A program made the translations under genes and the position numbers. Below are positions 25,966-34,680 of a stretch of DNA of 64,000 bases, in pieces (positions within the stretch are counted from its first letter, which is position 1; the number at the start of each line of letters is the position of its first letter). The notes under the pieces were generated by a model. That model was not told the origin of the DNA. It worked only from the letters and a program-made list of their open reading frames with translations, and ran no database searches. The stretch comes from Marinomonas aquiplantarum. Lineage in GTDB: Bacteria > Pseudomonadota > Gammaproteobacteria > Pseudomonadales > Marinomonadaceae. The stretch is taken from positions 1 to 64,000 of the forward strand of contig NZ_QNRF01000001.1 of NCBI RefSeq assembly GCF_003314975.1. Direction: 5' to 3'.

Positions 25966-28584
25966 TTAATCTTTCACCGCACTCCAAGCCACACCCAATT
26001 GATACAAGATCTGAGTGGCTGTTGATAAGGTACTTAGGCTATCCATGTAATCCGTATTAATGGGGACAATAATGGTATCTCCCGGCGCCAAGGCTTTATC
26101 ATGTCTACTAAACCAAAATGAGTTATTAGGCAATTCAACCGAACCATTGGCTTTGATGACATACACTCGCTCGGAATCCGCTTGACGCTTCAAACCACCC
26201 GCCGCTTCCAAGTAGTCGTCCACTGCTAAATTCGAGTCGTACGTGTGGTGAGAGGCGAATTGCACTTCCCCCACCACACTGACAACTGGATTGAGTGCCG
26301 GAATAAACAGCTTGTCACCTTTCTCCAGCAGCACATTGGCTTGCTTGTTGCCAGTCATCGCTTGTTTAACATCAATGACCAAGCGCCCAACTGGTTCGGC
26401 CTGATCCAATTGATTCACAATCGCCAATGCTTGTTCTGGCGTGGATGCTGAGGTGTTTTCACGACGAAGCGACATGGCGCTGATCTCTTGCTTCAACTGA
26501 GCAGTAAGAAAATCGATTCGCTCCTTTTCCTGACGCTTCAAGCGCTCACGGCTTAATACCGCTCCTTCAGGGTAAGCGAATGATGTAAAGCCACCAGCAC
26601 GCTCAATGACGTCTTTTAGGGTTTCACCACGCTGAAACGAATATTTACCAGGAAACACCACCTCGCCCTGCAACTCCACCACCAAGTCTTTTTGATACCC
26701 TGGCTGAGTACGGATCATAATGTTGTCTTGGGCCCTTAGGGCAATTGGGTACTTGCCACTGAGAGCATCTTGTAACGAGAAACCAATTTGCTGGTTCACT
26801 GTTCTCCCATAGTTAGATACTTTTTCACGTCGAGTTAGCTCAGCCGATCTCAAATACGCCTCTTCCGTTAAGCCTCCAGCCGCCGCTATTAAGGATGGTA
26901 GATCACCATTTTTCGCCAATGGGTAAGTACCAGGAAACTTAACCGCACCAGATATCTCAACCAGCGCCGCTGGCGCTCCCAATGAAGCCTGCTCTAACAA
27001 ACGCTCTATAATAGGTTGCAACAAGGCCTCTCGATTAGCCTGTCGATTTCGCGCTAAACTGGAAATATCATCCACCTGCGCTGTGTCTAATTCTGTTGTA
27101 CTCACTTGCTGAATTAACGCACCTGTTTCTGTATCAACATATTCTTTATCAGACAAATCGCTGTGACTGGACACCTTTTCTCTCGGCTTTGTATAGGAAT
27201 CCCAATAAGCCATATCCAAGCCATTCGAGAAGACAAAGATTTGGTCTCTTTCTTGTAACAGCAAGTTATCTCTCGAGTCTTGATATTGCAAAGCATTCGA
27301 CAAGTTAAACTGGTACACCTCAATGTCTTTGTCTTGATTATATTCGCGAACCAATAAAGCGTAGGTTAAATCGGCACTGGGTTTTAAATCGTCGTCGATG
27401 GAACCAATCACATCGCTAATGCGCATTCCTTTTTGATAGGCCATTGCTCCCTGGCGTATCACATCCCCTCGCACCGCAACCGCTCCTCTCAACGAAGAGG
27501 ACGCTTTGAATAGTTGCACTTGATCGCCGCCGCGAACCTCAAAGCGACGCCCTTGCGCTTTTGTTAAATCCACCGTAAATTGCTTCACGCCTTCGGCCGT
27601 GGCACGACGCACACTTACTTTAGATAAATACGCTTGCGGCGTTGCACCGCCGGATATCTCAAGCAATTGATCTAAGCTGGTCGTGTTTTTCAATTCATAA
27701 ATAGCCGGGCGCTGTACTTCACCTGCTAACTCAATCGTGCTGCGTAACGTAGGAACAAACAAAGTATCCCCAGCGGATAAGCGAACATCATTCGCGGTAT
27801 CGCCTTTTAATAACAGTTCGTATAGATCAAACTCTCGGACAACTTTGCCTTTTCGCTTCAATTGAATGTGACGCAAACTGCCGGTTTCTTTCACGCCACC
27901 CGTTGCCACAAGTGCTTGCGTAATGGTTGTCAGCGCATTGACATTGAATGAGCCTGGCTGCTGCACTTCACCCACAATGTAAACCTGCATAGTGCGCATG
28001 GAACCCATTGCAATCGACACATCAACACCAATGACCTTTTGCTTGAAGACTCGAGAGATCTGATCACTTAACTGTGCGAATGTTTGACCTGCTGCTGATA
28101 TGGGACCGAGATCGGGAATGTTTAAGCGACCGTCTCTGTCTATGGTCAACTCATAACTGGCACTGGTTTTACCAAAGGTTTGCACACTCACACTGTCGCC
28201 TGGCCCCATTTGGTAATCCAGTGGCACTGGCAAGTTGTCGACCACGGTAAAGCCTTGAGCATCGCCTTTTAACACATCATAACCAAACTTCTTTAATATT
28301 TTGGCGTCAGCTTTATTTTGCGTTTCGTCCTCTCCCCCCACTTCTTCACTAGCGGCCTTCATGGTCGACTGGACCATTGGTGCTTGCTGAGTGGCGGATT
28401 CCTGAACCCCAGATGACACATCAATCGCGTTAAGGTCTATTCCATATTGCTTAGCCAGCGCTTCTTGCTGGGCTTTCGGCAAGCTTTGAAATTGACTAAT
28501 CTGTGCGGCGGTCGGTGTAAAAGCCAGCACACTGGTTGTCATCACAGTACATAAAGCAGCAGTAAGAAGTCGTTTTAAATACAT
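25966..28584 (-). CDS. Large SLBB-domain outer-membrane exporter (Wza/WbfF-like)
   Basis: The 872-residue protein has a signal peptide ending near VLAFTP, a polysaccharide-export domain (about residues 120-210, with MGPGDSVSVQTFG), and at least four SLBB-type segments spread from 215 to 830. No lipobox Cys follows the signal, unlike classical Wza, and it is more than twice the length of Wza. Large multi-SLBB exporters of this type pair with Wzz in Vibrio capsule and O-antigen loci (WbfF, OtnA). It is expected to form or line the outer-membrane exit for the polysaccharide. Confidence 0.88.
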   Translation of the reverse strand: MYLKRLLTAALCTVMTTSVLAFTPTAAQISQFQSLPKAQQEALAKQYGIDLNAIDVSSGVQESATQQAPMVQSTMKAASEEVGGEDETQNKADAKILKKFGYDVLKGDAQGFTVVDNLPVPLDYQMGPGDSVSVQTFGKTSASYELTIDRDGRLNIPDLGPISAAGQTFAQLSDQISRVFKQKVIGVDVSIAMGSMRTMQVYIVGEVQQPGSFNVNALTTITQALVATGGVKETGSLRHIQLKRKGKVVREFDLYELLLKGDTANDVRLSAGDTLFVPTLRSTIELAGEVQRPAIYELKNTTSLDQLLEISGGATPQAYLSKVSVRRATAEGVKQFTVDLTKAQGRRFEVRGGDQVQLFKASSSLRGAVAVRGDVIRQGAMAYQKGMRISDVIGSIDDDLKPSADLTYALLVREYNQDKDIEVYQFNLSNALQYQDSRDNLLLQERDQIFVFSNGLDMAYWDSYTKPREKVSSHSDLSDKEYVDTETGALIQQVSTTELDTAQVDDISSLARNRQANREALLQPIIERLLEQASLGAPAALVEISGAVKFPGTYPLAKNGDLPSLIAAAGGLTEEAYLRSAELTRREKVSNYGRTVNQQIGFSLQDALSGKYPIALRAQDNIMIRTQPGYQKDLVVELQGEVVFPGKYSFQRGETLKDVIERAGGFTSFAYPEGAVLSRERLKRQEKERIDFLTAQLKQEISAMSLRRENTSASTPEQALAIVNQLDQAEPVGRLVIDVKQAMTGNKQANVLLEKGDKLFIPALNPVVSVVGEVQFASHHTYDSNLAVDDYLEAAGGLKRQADSERVYVIKANGSVELPNNSFWFSRHDKALAPGDTIIVPINTDYMDSLSTLSTATQILYQLGVAWSAVKD

Positions 28585-28633
28585 ATCAGTTTCTTTATCG
28601 TCACGTCTAAAAAGTTAATTTTTGCCATCATGG

Positions 28634-29959
28634 CTAGAAACGAAGCTCATAACCAGCACTCCACTCGCTGATTTGATGCTGCCCATTACCTGCCGACGCG
28701 TCGTCCTGTGCGATTACATCTAACTGCAACATACCGGACAAAGCGGGCATTCTATACATAAATTTAGTGGTTTTTACTGGCTCGCCGTCTAGTTTAGACG
28801 ACTGATAACTCACACCAATACTGTGATCATTCATCCTTTGCACATAAAAGGCAATGGAGTAGCTATCATCTAGCAAGTAGCTGTTGTTGGTTACCGAGTC
28901 GGATGTAGACGGGTATGCTCCTGAATGCCAATCTGTGGCGTCATAGTCATTGGTGTGCTGTTGAGTTTCAAGTACCACTCTCACGGTATTGTCTTTGACC
29001 TTCGCACTGCCAGTCCAACCTAGCATCCAAGCCCCCAGTGAAACCACGTCAGCGGTCGATGCCAATTCGGTATAAACACTGTGATAGAGATTATCAAAAT
29101 GCGGTAACGTCAGCTTCGCATCGAACGCTAGCTGTTTGTCATCTTCCGCTGCAGAACCTGAAAACCAATTTTGATAGGTCGTGCCGATTTCGACATTACG
29201 CCAAGGCTTGGCAACAAAACGCACCGCGCCATGGTTATCATAGGCGGCATTTTCAGGCTCAGTCATCAACGCCTGAAAACTCCAAACACCAAGCACCTTA
29301 TTGTGACTGATGTAATTGGCATTCAAAGACGAGGGCGCTTTGGTATAAGAAGCGAGTATTAGATTGTGCTGCCAGCCTTGTCCCCACCAGTAGTCCAACT
29401 CTCCCACGGTAAACAACCACTTGCCCGCGTTTAAAGACAGATAGCTGTCAGTCCAAGCGATTTCCTCTTCGTCATTATAGTCTCGATAGGCAAGGCTTAA
29501 ACGATACGCAAAGGAGGTTCCAAGGTAATCAACACTGGTACTTACACTCGACTTATTTTCACTAAGCTCGCCGTAACCTGGGTATGGTGATTGGTCCGTA
29601 GCAAACTGCATCTCTAGGGATTTATTACCACGATTTAACTTAGCGGAATTTAATGTATAGCGAAGCTCACTTCTGGCCAGCTGAACATAATCTTCCAAAG
29701 ACTGTGCCTCAGCATTATTTAAATCATCACCGATTAATGACCAACGAAGTGGGTACTGATTGATGGGAGCACTAATATGCCCAGCATCAGATAGCAAAAC
29801 CAAGGAAGATCTTAAGAAAGGGTCACTGGTTTCCAACCAAGGCGAGGCACTCAAACTGCCACTTAAGCCACTACTAACAGTAACGACTGAACAAAGAAGG
29901 GTACGATAAAGACAGCGATGCGCTAATTCATATTTGGTGTGTGGCTTAACCGAGGACAT
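28634..29959 (-). CDS. wzi: Wzi-family capsule assembly protein
   Basis: The 441-residue protein has an N-terminal signal (about 1-42, ending GSLSASPW) and alternating hydrophobic strands to the C-terminal YELRF. The terminal aromatic residue is typical of an outer-membrane beta-barrel. Internal segments such as LDYWWGQGWQHNLILASY match the Wzi capsule-assembly family, which anchors capsule to the cell surface. It is first in the minus-strand export group and divergent from the gfcA-like gene. Confidence 0.88.
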   Translation of the reverse strand: MSSVKPHTKYELAHRCLYRTLLCSVVTVSSGLSGSLSASPWLETSDPFLRSSLVLLSDAGHISAPINQYPLRWSLIGDDLNNAEAQSLEDYVQLARSELRYTLNSAKLNRGNKSLEMQFATDQSPYPGYGELSENKSSVSTSVDYLGTSFAYRLSLAYRDYNDEEEIAWTDSYLSLNAGKWLFTVGELDYWWGQGWQHNLILASYTKAPSSLNANYISHNKVLGVWSFQALMTEPENAAYDNHGAVRFVAKPWRNVEIGTTYQNWFSGSAAEDDKQLAFDAKLTLPHFDNLYHSVYTELASTADVVSLGAWMLGWTGSAKVKDNTVRVVLETQQHTNDYDATDWHSGAYPSTSDSVTNNSYLLDDSYSIAFYVQRMNDHSIGVSYQSSKLDGEPVKTTKFMYRMPALSGMLQLDVIAQDDASAGNGQHQISEWSAGYELRF

Positions 29960-30294
29960 TCATTTCTCTCTGTTTACGGACCAAAAAATTTACTGAATAA
30001 AAAACTTTATTATTTAAAAAGCAGTCACACGAGAAGAATACGCTTAACGACCACAAATTATCACGTGCAAGCCATTTACTAAAAAGCAATGAAAAAAGAC
30101 AATGCGCTAATTAAAGCACTATTAACTCTGCACTGTATCTGGCTTAACCAACGAAACTCTAAACCGCTTTGAAACCGATATTATGCTATCCATAAATATC
30201 AACAAAACAACATTTGATGCAATGATGCAGCAAAAACGCCGACAAATAAAGTGACGATATGTATTTTACAAAGCCTTTCCAGCCTGTGTTTTTT

Positions 30295-30324
30295 TTGAAC
30301 AAAATGATCAGCGGGGCTTACATT
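30295..30324 (+). promoter_or_regulatory. Candidate promoter for the gfcA-like gene
   Basis: TTGAAC (30295-30300) is followed after 18 bp by TACATT (30319-30324). Both are near consensus. Transcription would start about 65 bases before the ATG and include the whole hairpin at 30345-30376. Confidence 0.4.
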
Positions 30325-30344
30325 CTTAAAAACCATGCAATAGA

Positions 30345-30376
30345 ATCGATGGTGAAGATTTATCTTCAACATCGAT
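30345..30376 (+). promoter_or_regulatory. 15-bp leader inverted repeat upstream of gfcA
   Basis: ATCGATGGTGAAGAT and ATCTTCAACATCGAT are complementary at 14 of 15 positions with only two bases between them. It lies in the presumed leader, 10 bases before the AAGGAA ribosome site. As DNA it could be an operator for a dimeric regulator; as RNA it would be a long stable hairpin. There is no T-run after it, so simple termination is unlikely. Confidence 0.75.
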
Positions 30377-30396
30377 GTTTATGATAAGGAAATATT

Positions 30397-30687
30397 ATGA
30401 AACGTACTCTTTTGGCTACTGTTGTAGCTTTCTCTCTTGGTTTTACTGGCCAAGTATTCGCAGAAGCAGCTACTGGCGCTGCTGGTGGTGCTGGTGGTGC
30501 TGGTGGTGCTGCTGCTGCTGGTGGTGCCGCTGCTGGTGGTACTGCTGCTGCAAGTGCTGCGGCGATTGGTGGTGTTGGTTCGATTGCTGCAACCTCTATC
30601 GCTATCACTTCTGTTGCAGCGGTTGCCGTTGTTGCAGACGAAAATGATGGTGCTGATGAAACCACTAGCACTTCTACAAATTCCTAG
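30397..30687 (+). CDS. gfcA: GfcA/YjbE-like small Ala/Gly-rich secreted protein
   Basis: The 96-residue protein has a signal peptide (cut near VFAEA), then a low-complexity Ala/Gly region (residues 25-55), a hydrophobic stretch (about 57-83) and a Thr/Ser tail. E. coli GfcA and YjbE have the same plan (signal, low-complexity Thr/Gly/Ala part, one hydrophobic stretch, Ser/Thr tail), and genes for GfcB, C and D follow. Its exact role is unknown; in E. coli the operon is needed for group 4 capsule. A strong terminator follows, so it may be made in excess over gfcBCD. The coding DNA contains a slippage-prone GCTGGTGGT repeat. Confidence 0.8.
   Translation: MKRTLLATVVAFSLGFTGQVFAEAATGAAGGAGGAGGAAAAGGAAAGGTAAASAAAIGGVGSIAATSIAITSVAAVAVVADENDGADETTSTSTNS
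30477..30546 (+). repeat. GCTGGTGGT microsatellite inside gfcA
   Basis: The nine-base unit GCTGGTGGT occurs at least three times in a row and is followed by GCT runs and more GGTGGT. All units are multiples of three, so slippage would change the length of the Ala/Gly tract without breaking the frame. Shadow reading frames here (Trp/Cys-rich) are artefacts of the repeat. Confidence 0.85.
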
Positions 30688-30716
30688 GTTCTAATCTAGG
30701 CATTTGAAAAGATATC

Positions 30717-30747
30717 AATCGCCCAGATCATTCTGGGCGATTTTTTC
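30717..30747 (+). terminator. Rho-independent terminator after gfcA
   Basis: AATCGCCCAGA pairs with TCTGGGCGATT around a 4-base loop, followed by a run of T. It lies 30 bp after the gfcA stop and 31 bp before the next gene. It should limit read-through into the gfcBCD-like genes. Confidence 0.9.
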
Positions 30748-30777
30748 TCTCTGCACACACCTTAATATGGCTTTCTC

Positions 30778-31467
30778 ATGACAAAGCTTCCAACGCTTAA
30801 ATTACTGTCTTTTATACTGTTCACTTTTTTTCTCTCTGCCTGTTCTCGTAATACCCAAAGTTCAATCGATTCACTCAATGCCATTCTTGATGCTGAACGC
30901 TCTCCCGATATAGCAGAATCACACATTCGGTCTTTGCCTTACCCAGCCAGCATTGTCACCATCAATGATCGAAAACCTATTTTAATGATATTAGCCTTCG
31001 TGGATTCCTTTGGTGATTCAGACGCTAAACAACTCACTTGGTATGCGGCGGATGGCGGCAGCATCACCACTAAAAATGGCCGAATCGTCCATACCACCGG
31101 ATTTAACGCAAACAATTTAGAGAACCTTTCCAGTTTTCAAGCAACGCCTCCCGCTCCTATTAAGGCAATGAGCTGGCAAGCCGTTTATGATTGGTCCCCT
31201 CATTATCGCTACCATTTCAGTGCCGATGTATCGACACAATCTATTGAAGATGAGCTCATCACGACGTTTTTATGGGAACAGAGCACCAAGCACATAACAG
31301 AGCAAGTTCGCTTTACCAGCTTTGAACATGACTTGGTCAATGAATTCTGGATTGCACCGGCCACACAAACGACAAAAGCCTTCACGGTAAAATCTACTCA
31401 ATATATTGGCCCTAATATGGACAAAGTTAACATGCTGATGATTCGACCTTATGTTGAACCTTTATAA
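30778..31467 (+). CDS. gfcB: GfcB/YjbF-family lipoprotein
   Basis: The 229-residue protein has a lipoprotein signal with the lipobox LSAC (Cys near residue 22). The body fits the YjbF/GfcB family, with SIVTINDRKPILMILAF and later WYAADGGSITTKNGRI. It should be anchored in the outer membrane and take part in capsule or EPS assembly together with GfcC and GfcD. The family link also rests on gene order. The ribosome site is weak. Confidence 0.8.
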   Translation: MTKLPTLKLLSFILFTFFLSACSRNTQSSIDSLNAILDAERSPDIAESHIRSLPYPASIVTINDRKPILMILAFVDSFGDSDAKQLTWYAADGGSITTKNGRIVHTTGFNANNLENLSSFQATPPAPIKAMSWQAVYDWSPHYRYHFSADVSTQSIEDELITTFLWEQSTKHITEQVRFTSFEHDLVNEFWIAPATQTTKAFTVKSTQYIGPNMDKVNMLMIRPYVEPL

Positions 31468-31543
31468 CCCGCCTATTCGTTCTGAAGAATACAATGATGA
31501 AGCGCACAGTAGTATGACATTATGTCAGCAAGGAATTCGAGTT

Positions 31544-32266
31544 ATGTGTAGATCTATTGGTTATATTTTGTTCACCGCCAGTTTGTGTTTTACATCCCTT
31601 TTTGCGCTGGCTCAGCCTGTCAAAATACAGCTTTTACAACCGCAGATAATGCTAGAGTATGGCGATCCAGTTCGTCTCTCTCAGCTATTGAGCGACGCTC
31701 AAAAGCAAGTAGATTATCCTGTCTATCCATTAGGCATAAGTTTGATCTCACCAACTAAACAAGGGCAGATTGAGGAGCAAAAGCGTCTTATCTTTAGCGC
31801 CTTAGAGACAATAAACACCAAAGACACTCAACGCATTGCAGAGCAACTTAAAGCATTACACTTTGTCTATCGAGAGAAGCTGGAAACCCACCTAGCAAAA
31901 GTCAGATCGATTAAGAAAAACAATCCTTTATTGACTGCTGACTACACTTTGTCGATTCCCTCTCGACCACCTCATATTCGAGTCATTACGCCCAAGCGCA
32001 CCACTCATGAGGTCGTAAAACAATCTCCCAACACGCACTTAAAAAACTACCTGACACCGGGCATCGCGGGAGATGACTATGATTCAGCTTGGGTCATACA
32101 GGCCGACCAAACCGTTCAATATATAAAAGACATACAATGGCGAGGGAAACACCACTACCTCAGCCCTGGTAGCATTGTTTTTGTTGGTTTAGACGACTTA
32201 CCTCATCCGTATCAGACGCTTAATAACGATATAGCTCAGCTATTAACACAACATCTGGAGCGATAA
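31544..32266 (+). CDS. gfcC: GfcC/YjbG-family periplasmic capsule protein
   Basis: The protein of about 240 residues has a signal peptide (MCRSIGYILFTASLCFTSLF, cleaved after ALAQ), then a periplasmic body that ends in a SLBB-like stretch (YLSPGSIVFVGLDDLP). ATG at 31544 is chosen because AAGGA precedes it and the signal peptide follows at once; an upstream ATG at 31451 would overlap gfcB and bury the signal. It shares its last base with the gfcD start (TAATG). Confidence 0.8.
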   Translation: MCRSIGYILFTASLCFTSLFALAQPVKIQLLQPQIMLEYGDPVRLSQLLSDAQKQVDYPVYPLGISLISPTKQGQIEEQKRLIFSALETINTKDTQRIAEQLKALHFVYREKLETHLAKVRSIKKNNPLLTADYTLSIPSRPPHIRVITPKRTTHEVVKQSPNTHLKNYLTPGIAGDDYDSAWVIQADQTVQYIKDIQWRGKHHYLSPGSIVFVGLDDLPHPYQTLNNDIAQLLTQHLER

Positions 32267-34527
32267 TGCGCGCCTTATTTATACCTAAGACAAAATATTC
32301 TAAGACCAGACCTTCTAAAACCTCAGTCTTTTATTGTTTGTCTGCCATTATCAGCACTAATACGTTGCTACTCTCTAATGCTTATGCGGCTGATACAACC
32401 AGCGATTATGAACCATTCCAACCTGTCGAGTTCAAGCCATCACAAATGAACCTAGGTGGCGTTGGCTTAATACAAGTTCCGTCGGGCCGTATGGCCGATG
32501 AAGGTGCGTTTAGCCTAAGCTATGCACAAAATGATGAATACGATTTTTATACCGTTTCTCTTCAGCTGATGCCTTGGCTTGAAACCACCTTCCGATATAC
32601 GCAAGTTGAAGATGTCCTTTACAGCAGCGATGAAACCTTTAGCGGCAGTACTCGTTATACCGATAAAGGCATTGATATCAAAGCTAGGCTTTGGCAAGAG
32701 AGTCGTTATTTGCCAGAGGTGTCCATTGGCTTAAAAGACATTGGTGGAACAGGCTTATTTGATGGCGAATACCTTGCTGGTAGTAAACGCTTTTACACAC
32801 AAGACTACGGACACTTTGACGTTACCTTAGGGCTAGGTTGGGGCTATTTTGGTACGAGAAACAACGTCAGTAACCCTTTTTGTTCCGCAGCAGACCGCTT
32901 TTGTGATCGCCTATCTAGTTATTCCGGAAATGGTGGCATGGTGGACTATGAACGCTGGTTTACAGGATCAGCCTCTTTATTTGGCGGCATAGAATACCAA
33001 ACACCTTACCAGCCATTGCGCCTGAAGTTGGAATACGATGGCAATGATTACAGTCAAGATTTTCCAGCCACCCGTGGCAATGTGGATATGACCCCTAAAA
33101 CACCTTGGAATATTGGGGCGGTTTATGCTTTAAGTGACGGTTTTGATTTACGACTGAGTTATGAACGAGGCACCACCTTCACCTTTGGTGTCAGTTTAAA
33201 TACCAACTTTGATACCATTAAAAGCTCATGGATTGATGAACCGAGCTCAGAATCCGAGCGCCCTCGTCCGACCTCACTGGAAGAGGTTGATTGGCAGACA
33301 CTGGATACATCGCTGAATAAGGTGGCAGGGTACAATACTGACCAGGTGTATCAAGATGGTGACACCCTTACCTTTGTTACGCGCCAACATAAATACCGAG
33401 ATCGTGACGTGGCATTGGAAAAAGCCTCAGCTGTGTTAAGTAAGCAATTGCCGGATCAGGTACAGCATTATCAAATTCAGGAAACTGAAAAAAATATGGC
33501 CTTGAGCACTACTGAGATTTCAGCAGCCAAGTACCAAGATATAGCCAATGTTACTTACCTAAACCCTAAAATAAGCGATGCCACTTCTAGCTTGGCCTCT
33601 GAAAGCATCACTTCAGAGCCCCTTTATGATGATTTCGAGCCTCTTAGTTATGGCTTCAAACCTCATTTAAGCCAAGCATTCGGTGGTCCTGAAAGTTTTT
33701 ACATTTACAATTTAAGCATCAAAGGCGGTGCAGCTTACTGGCTGACGGATCAAGTCGAGTTGTCGGCCGGTATTTCGATTAACGTACTGAATAATTATGA
33801 CAAACTTAGATTTAATGTCTTAGAAGACGGCACGTCCAATTATCGAGTCAGAACCTTAATACGAGCTTATGTGCTCGAAAACGATGCTTTGCTTAATAAT
33901 CTCCAACTCACTTGGTATCAAAAATATGGCCAAAACTGGTATCAGCAGGTTTATGGCGGTTATTTGGAGACCATGTTCGCTGGGGTTGGCTCTGAAGTGC
34001 TGTATAGAAAACCGAATACTAACTGGGCCATTGGCGCCGATGTTAACTTCATTGCGCAGCGCGACCCGAATTCGGTGTTCGGTGTATTTAATAGTGATGA
34101 TGGCTACAGCCGTTCAGATAAAGTCTTATCTCGGGGCAGTACTGGTCATTTGTCTGTCTACTACCAACCTCAATGGTCGTTTTTACAGAACACATTATTC
34201 CGAGTCGATATGGGCAAATTTTTAGCCGGTGATGTTGGAGCACGTGTCGATTTTTCCAAACAGTACAAGAGCGGTGTCATTGTTGGTGCTTATGCCAGCA
34301 AAACGGACATGTCGGCGGAAGAATTTGGTGAAGGCAGTTTTACAAAAGGGTTTTACTTATCCATACCGTTTGACACTTTATCCTTTAAACCAACCACCAG
34401 CCGCGCGAACTTTGGCTGGCAACCCATCACCCGAGATGGCGGCCAAAAACTAAGCAAACGCAGTAGCTTGTTTAATGTAACCGATGTAGTGTCACCTTGG
34501 TATCAAAGACCGAACCAAAACGACTAA
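32266..34527 (+). CDS. gfcD: GfcD/YjbH-family outer-membrane protein
   Basis: The 753-residue protein has a signal peptide (cut near NAYAADT). Two YjbH-type regions can be seen: MNLGGVGLIQVPSGRMADEG near residues 62-82 and a second beta-rich half from about 470 to 740. Strand-like aromatic alternation predicts one or two barrels in the outer membrane. YjbH and GfcD are required for group 4 capsule or EPS secretion in E. coli. It ends the operon; an AGTCGGGT/ACCCGACT hairpin without a T-run follows near 34541-34568. Confidence 0.88.
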   Translation: MRALFIPKTKYSKTRPSKTSVFYCLSAIISTNTLLLSNAYAADTTSDYEPFQPVEFKPSQMNLGGVGLIQVPSGRMADEGAFSLSYAQNDEYDFYTVSLQLMPWLETTFRYTQVEDVLYSSDETFSGSTRYTDKGIDIKARLWQESRYLPEVSIGLKDIGGTGLFDGEYLAGSKRFYTQDYGHFDVTLGLGWGYFGTRNNVSNPFCSAADRFCDRLSSYSGNGGMVDYERWFTGSASLFGGIEYQTPYQPLRLKLEYDGNDYSQDFPATRGNVDMTPKTPWNIGAVYALSDGFDLRLSYERGTTFTFGVSLNTNFDTIKSSWIDEPSSESERPRPTSLEEVDWQTLDTSLNKVAGYNTDQVYQDGDTLTFVTRQHKYRDRDVALEKASAVLSKQLPDQVQHYQIQETEKNMALSTTEISAAKYQDIANVTYLNPKISDATSSLASESITSEPLYDDFEPLSYGFKPHLSQAFGGPESFYIYNLSIKGGAAYWLTDQVELSAGISINVLNNYDKLRFNVLEDGTSNYRVRTLIRAYVLENDALLNNLQLTWYQKYGQNWYQQVYGGYLETMFAGVGSEVLYRKPNTNWAIGADVNFIAQRDPNSVFGVFNSDDGYSRSDKVLSRGSTGHLSVYYQPQWSFLQNTLFRVDMGKFLAGDVGARVDFSKQYKSGVIVGAYASKTDMSAEEFGEGSFTKGFYLSIPFDTLSFKPTTSRANFGWQPITRDGGQKLSKRSSLFNVTDVVSPWYQRPNQND

Positions 34528-34680
34528 AACTATCCCTATTAGTCGGGTTAGCAAACGCTCACCCGACTTCACTCCCTCACTGTTCATATTTCTCTTCAAA
34601 ACCCCATTTCAAACAACTACTTGGCTCACCCTCATTTTTAGTTTAGTCTTTTAAACTGCTTTTGCTGTACAGGGATTGGT

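Larger units (their letters stand above)
29960..30396. other. Divergent control region between wzi and the gfcA-like gene
   Basis: This 437-bp AT-rich space carries a candidate plus-strand promoter (30295-30324) and a long leader hairpin (30345-30376) for the gfcA-like gene. No clear promoter for wzi could be chosen by eye. I found no JUMPstart/ops core (GGCGGTAG) in either strand here. Confidence 0.6.

Noticed and set aside
29960-30396. JUMPstart/ops element ahead of the capsule genes
   Set aside because: I searched both strands by eye for the GGCGGTAG core here and at 24058-24173 and did not find it.
30366-30694. Ala/Pro-rich, Trp/Cys-rich and Leu/Val-rich frames overlapping gfcA
   Set aside because: These are shadow frames of the GCT/GGT low-complexity DNA; only the frame with a signal peptide and ribosome site is real.
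34541-34568. Terminator after gfcD
   Set aside because: AGTCGGGT and ACCCGACT pair, but the loop is 12 bases and no T-run follows, so it was not listed as a terminator.
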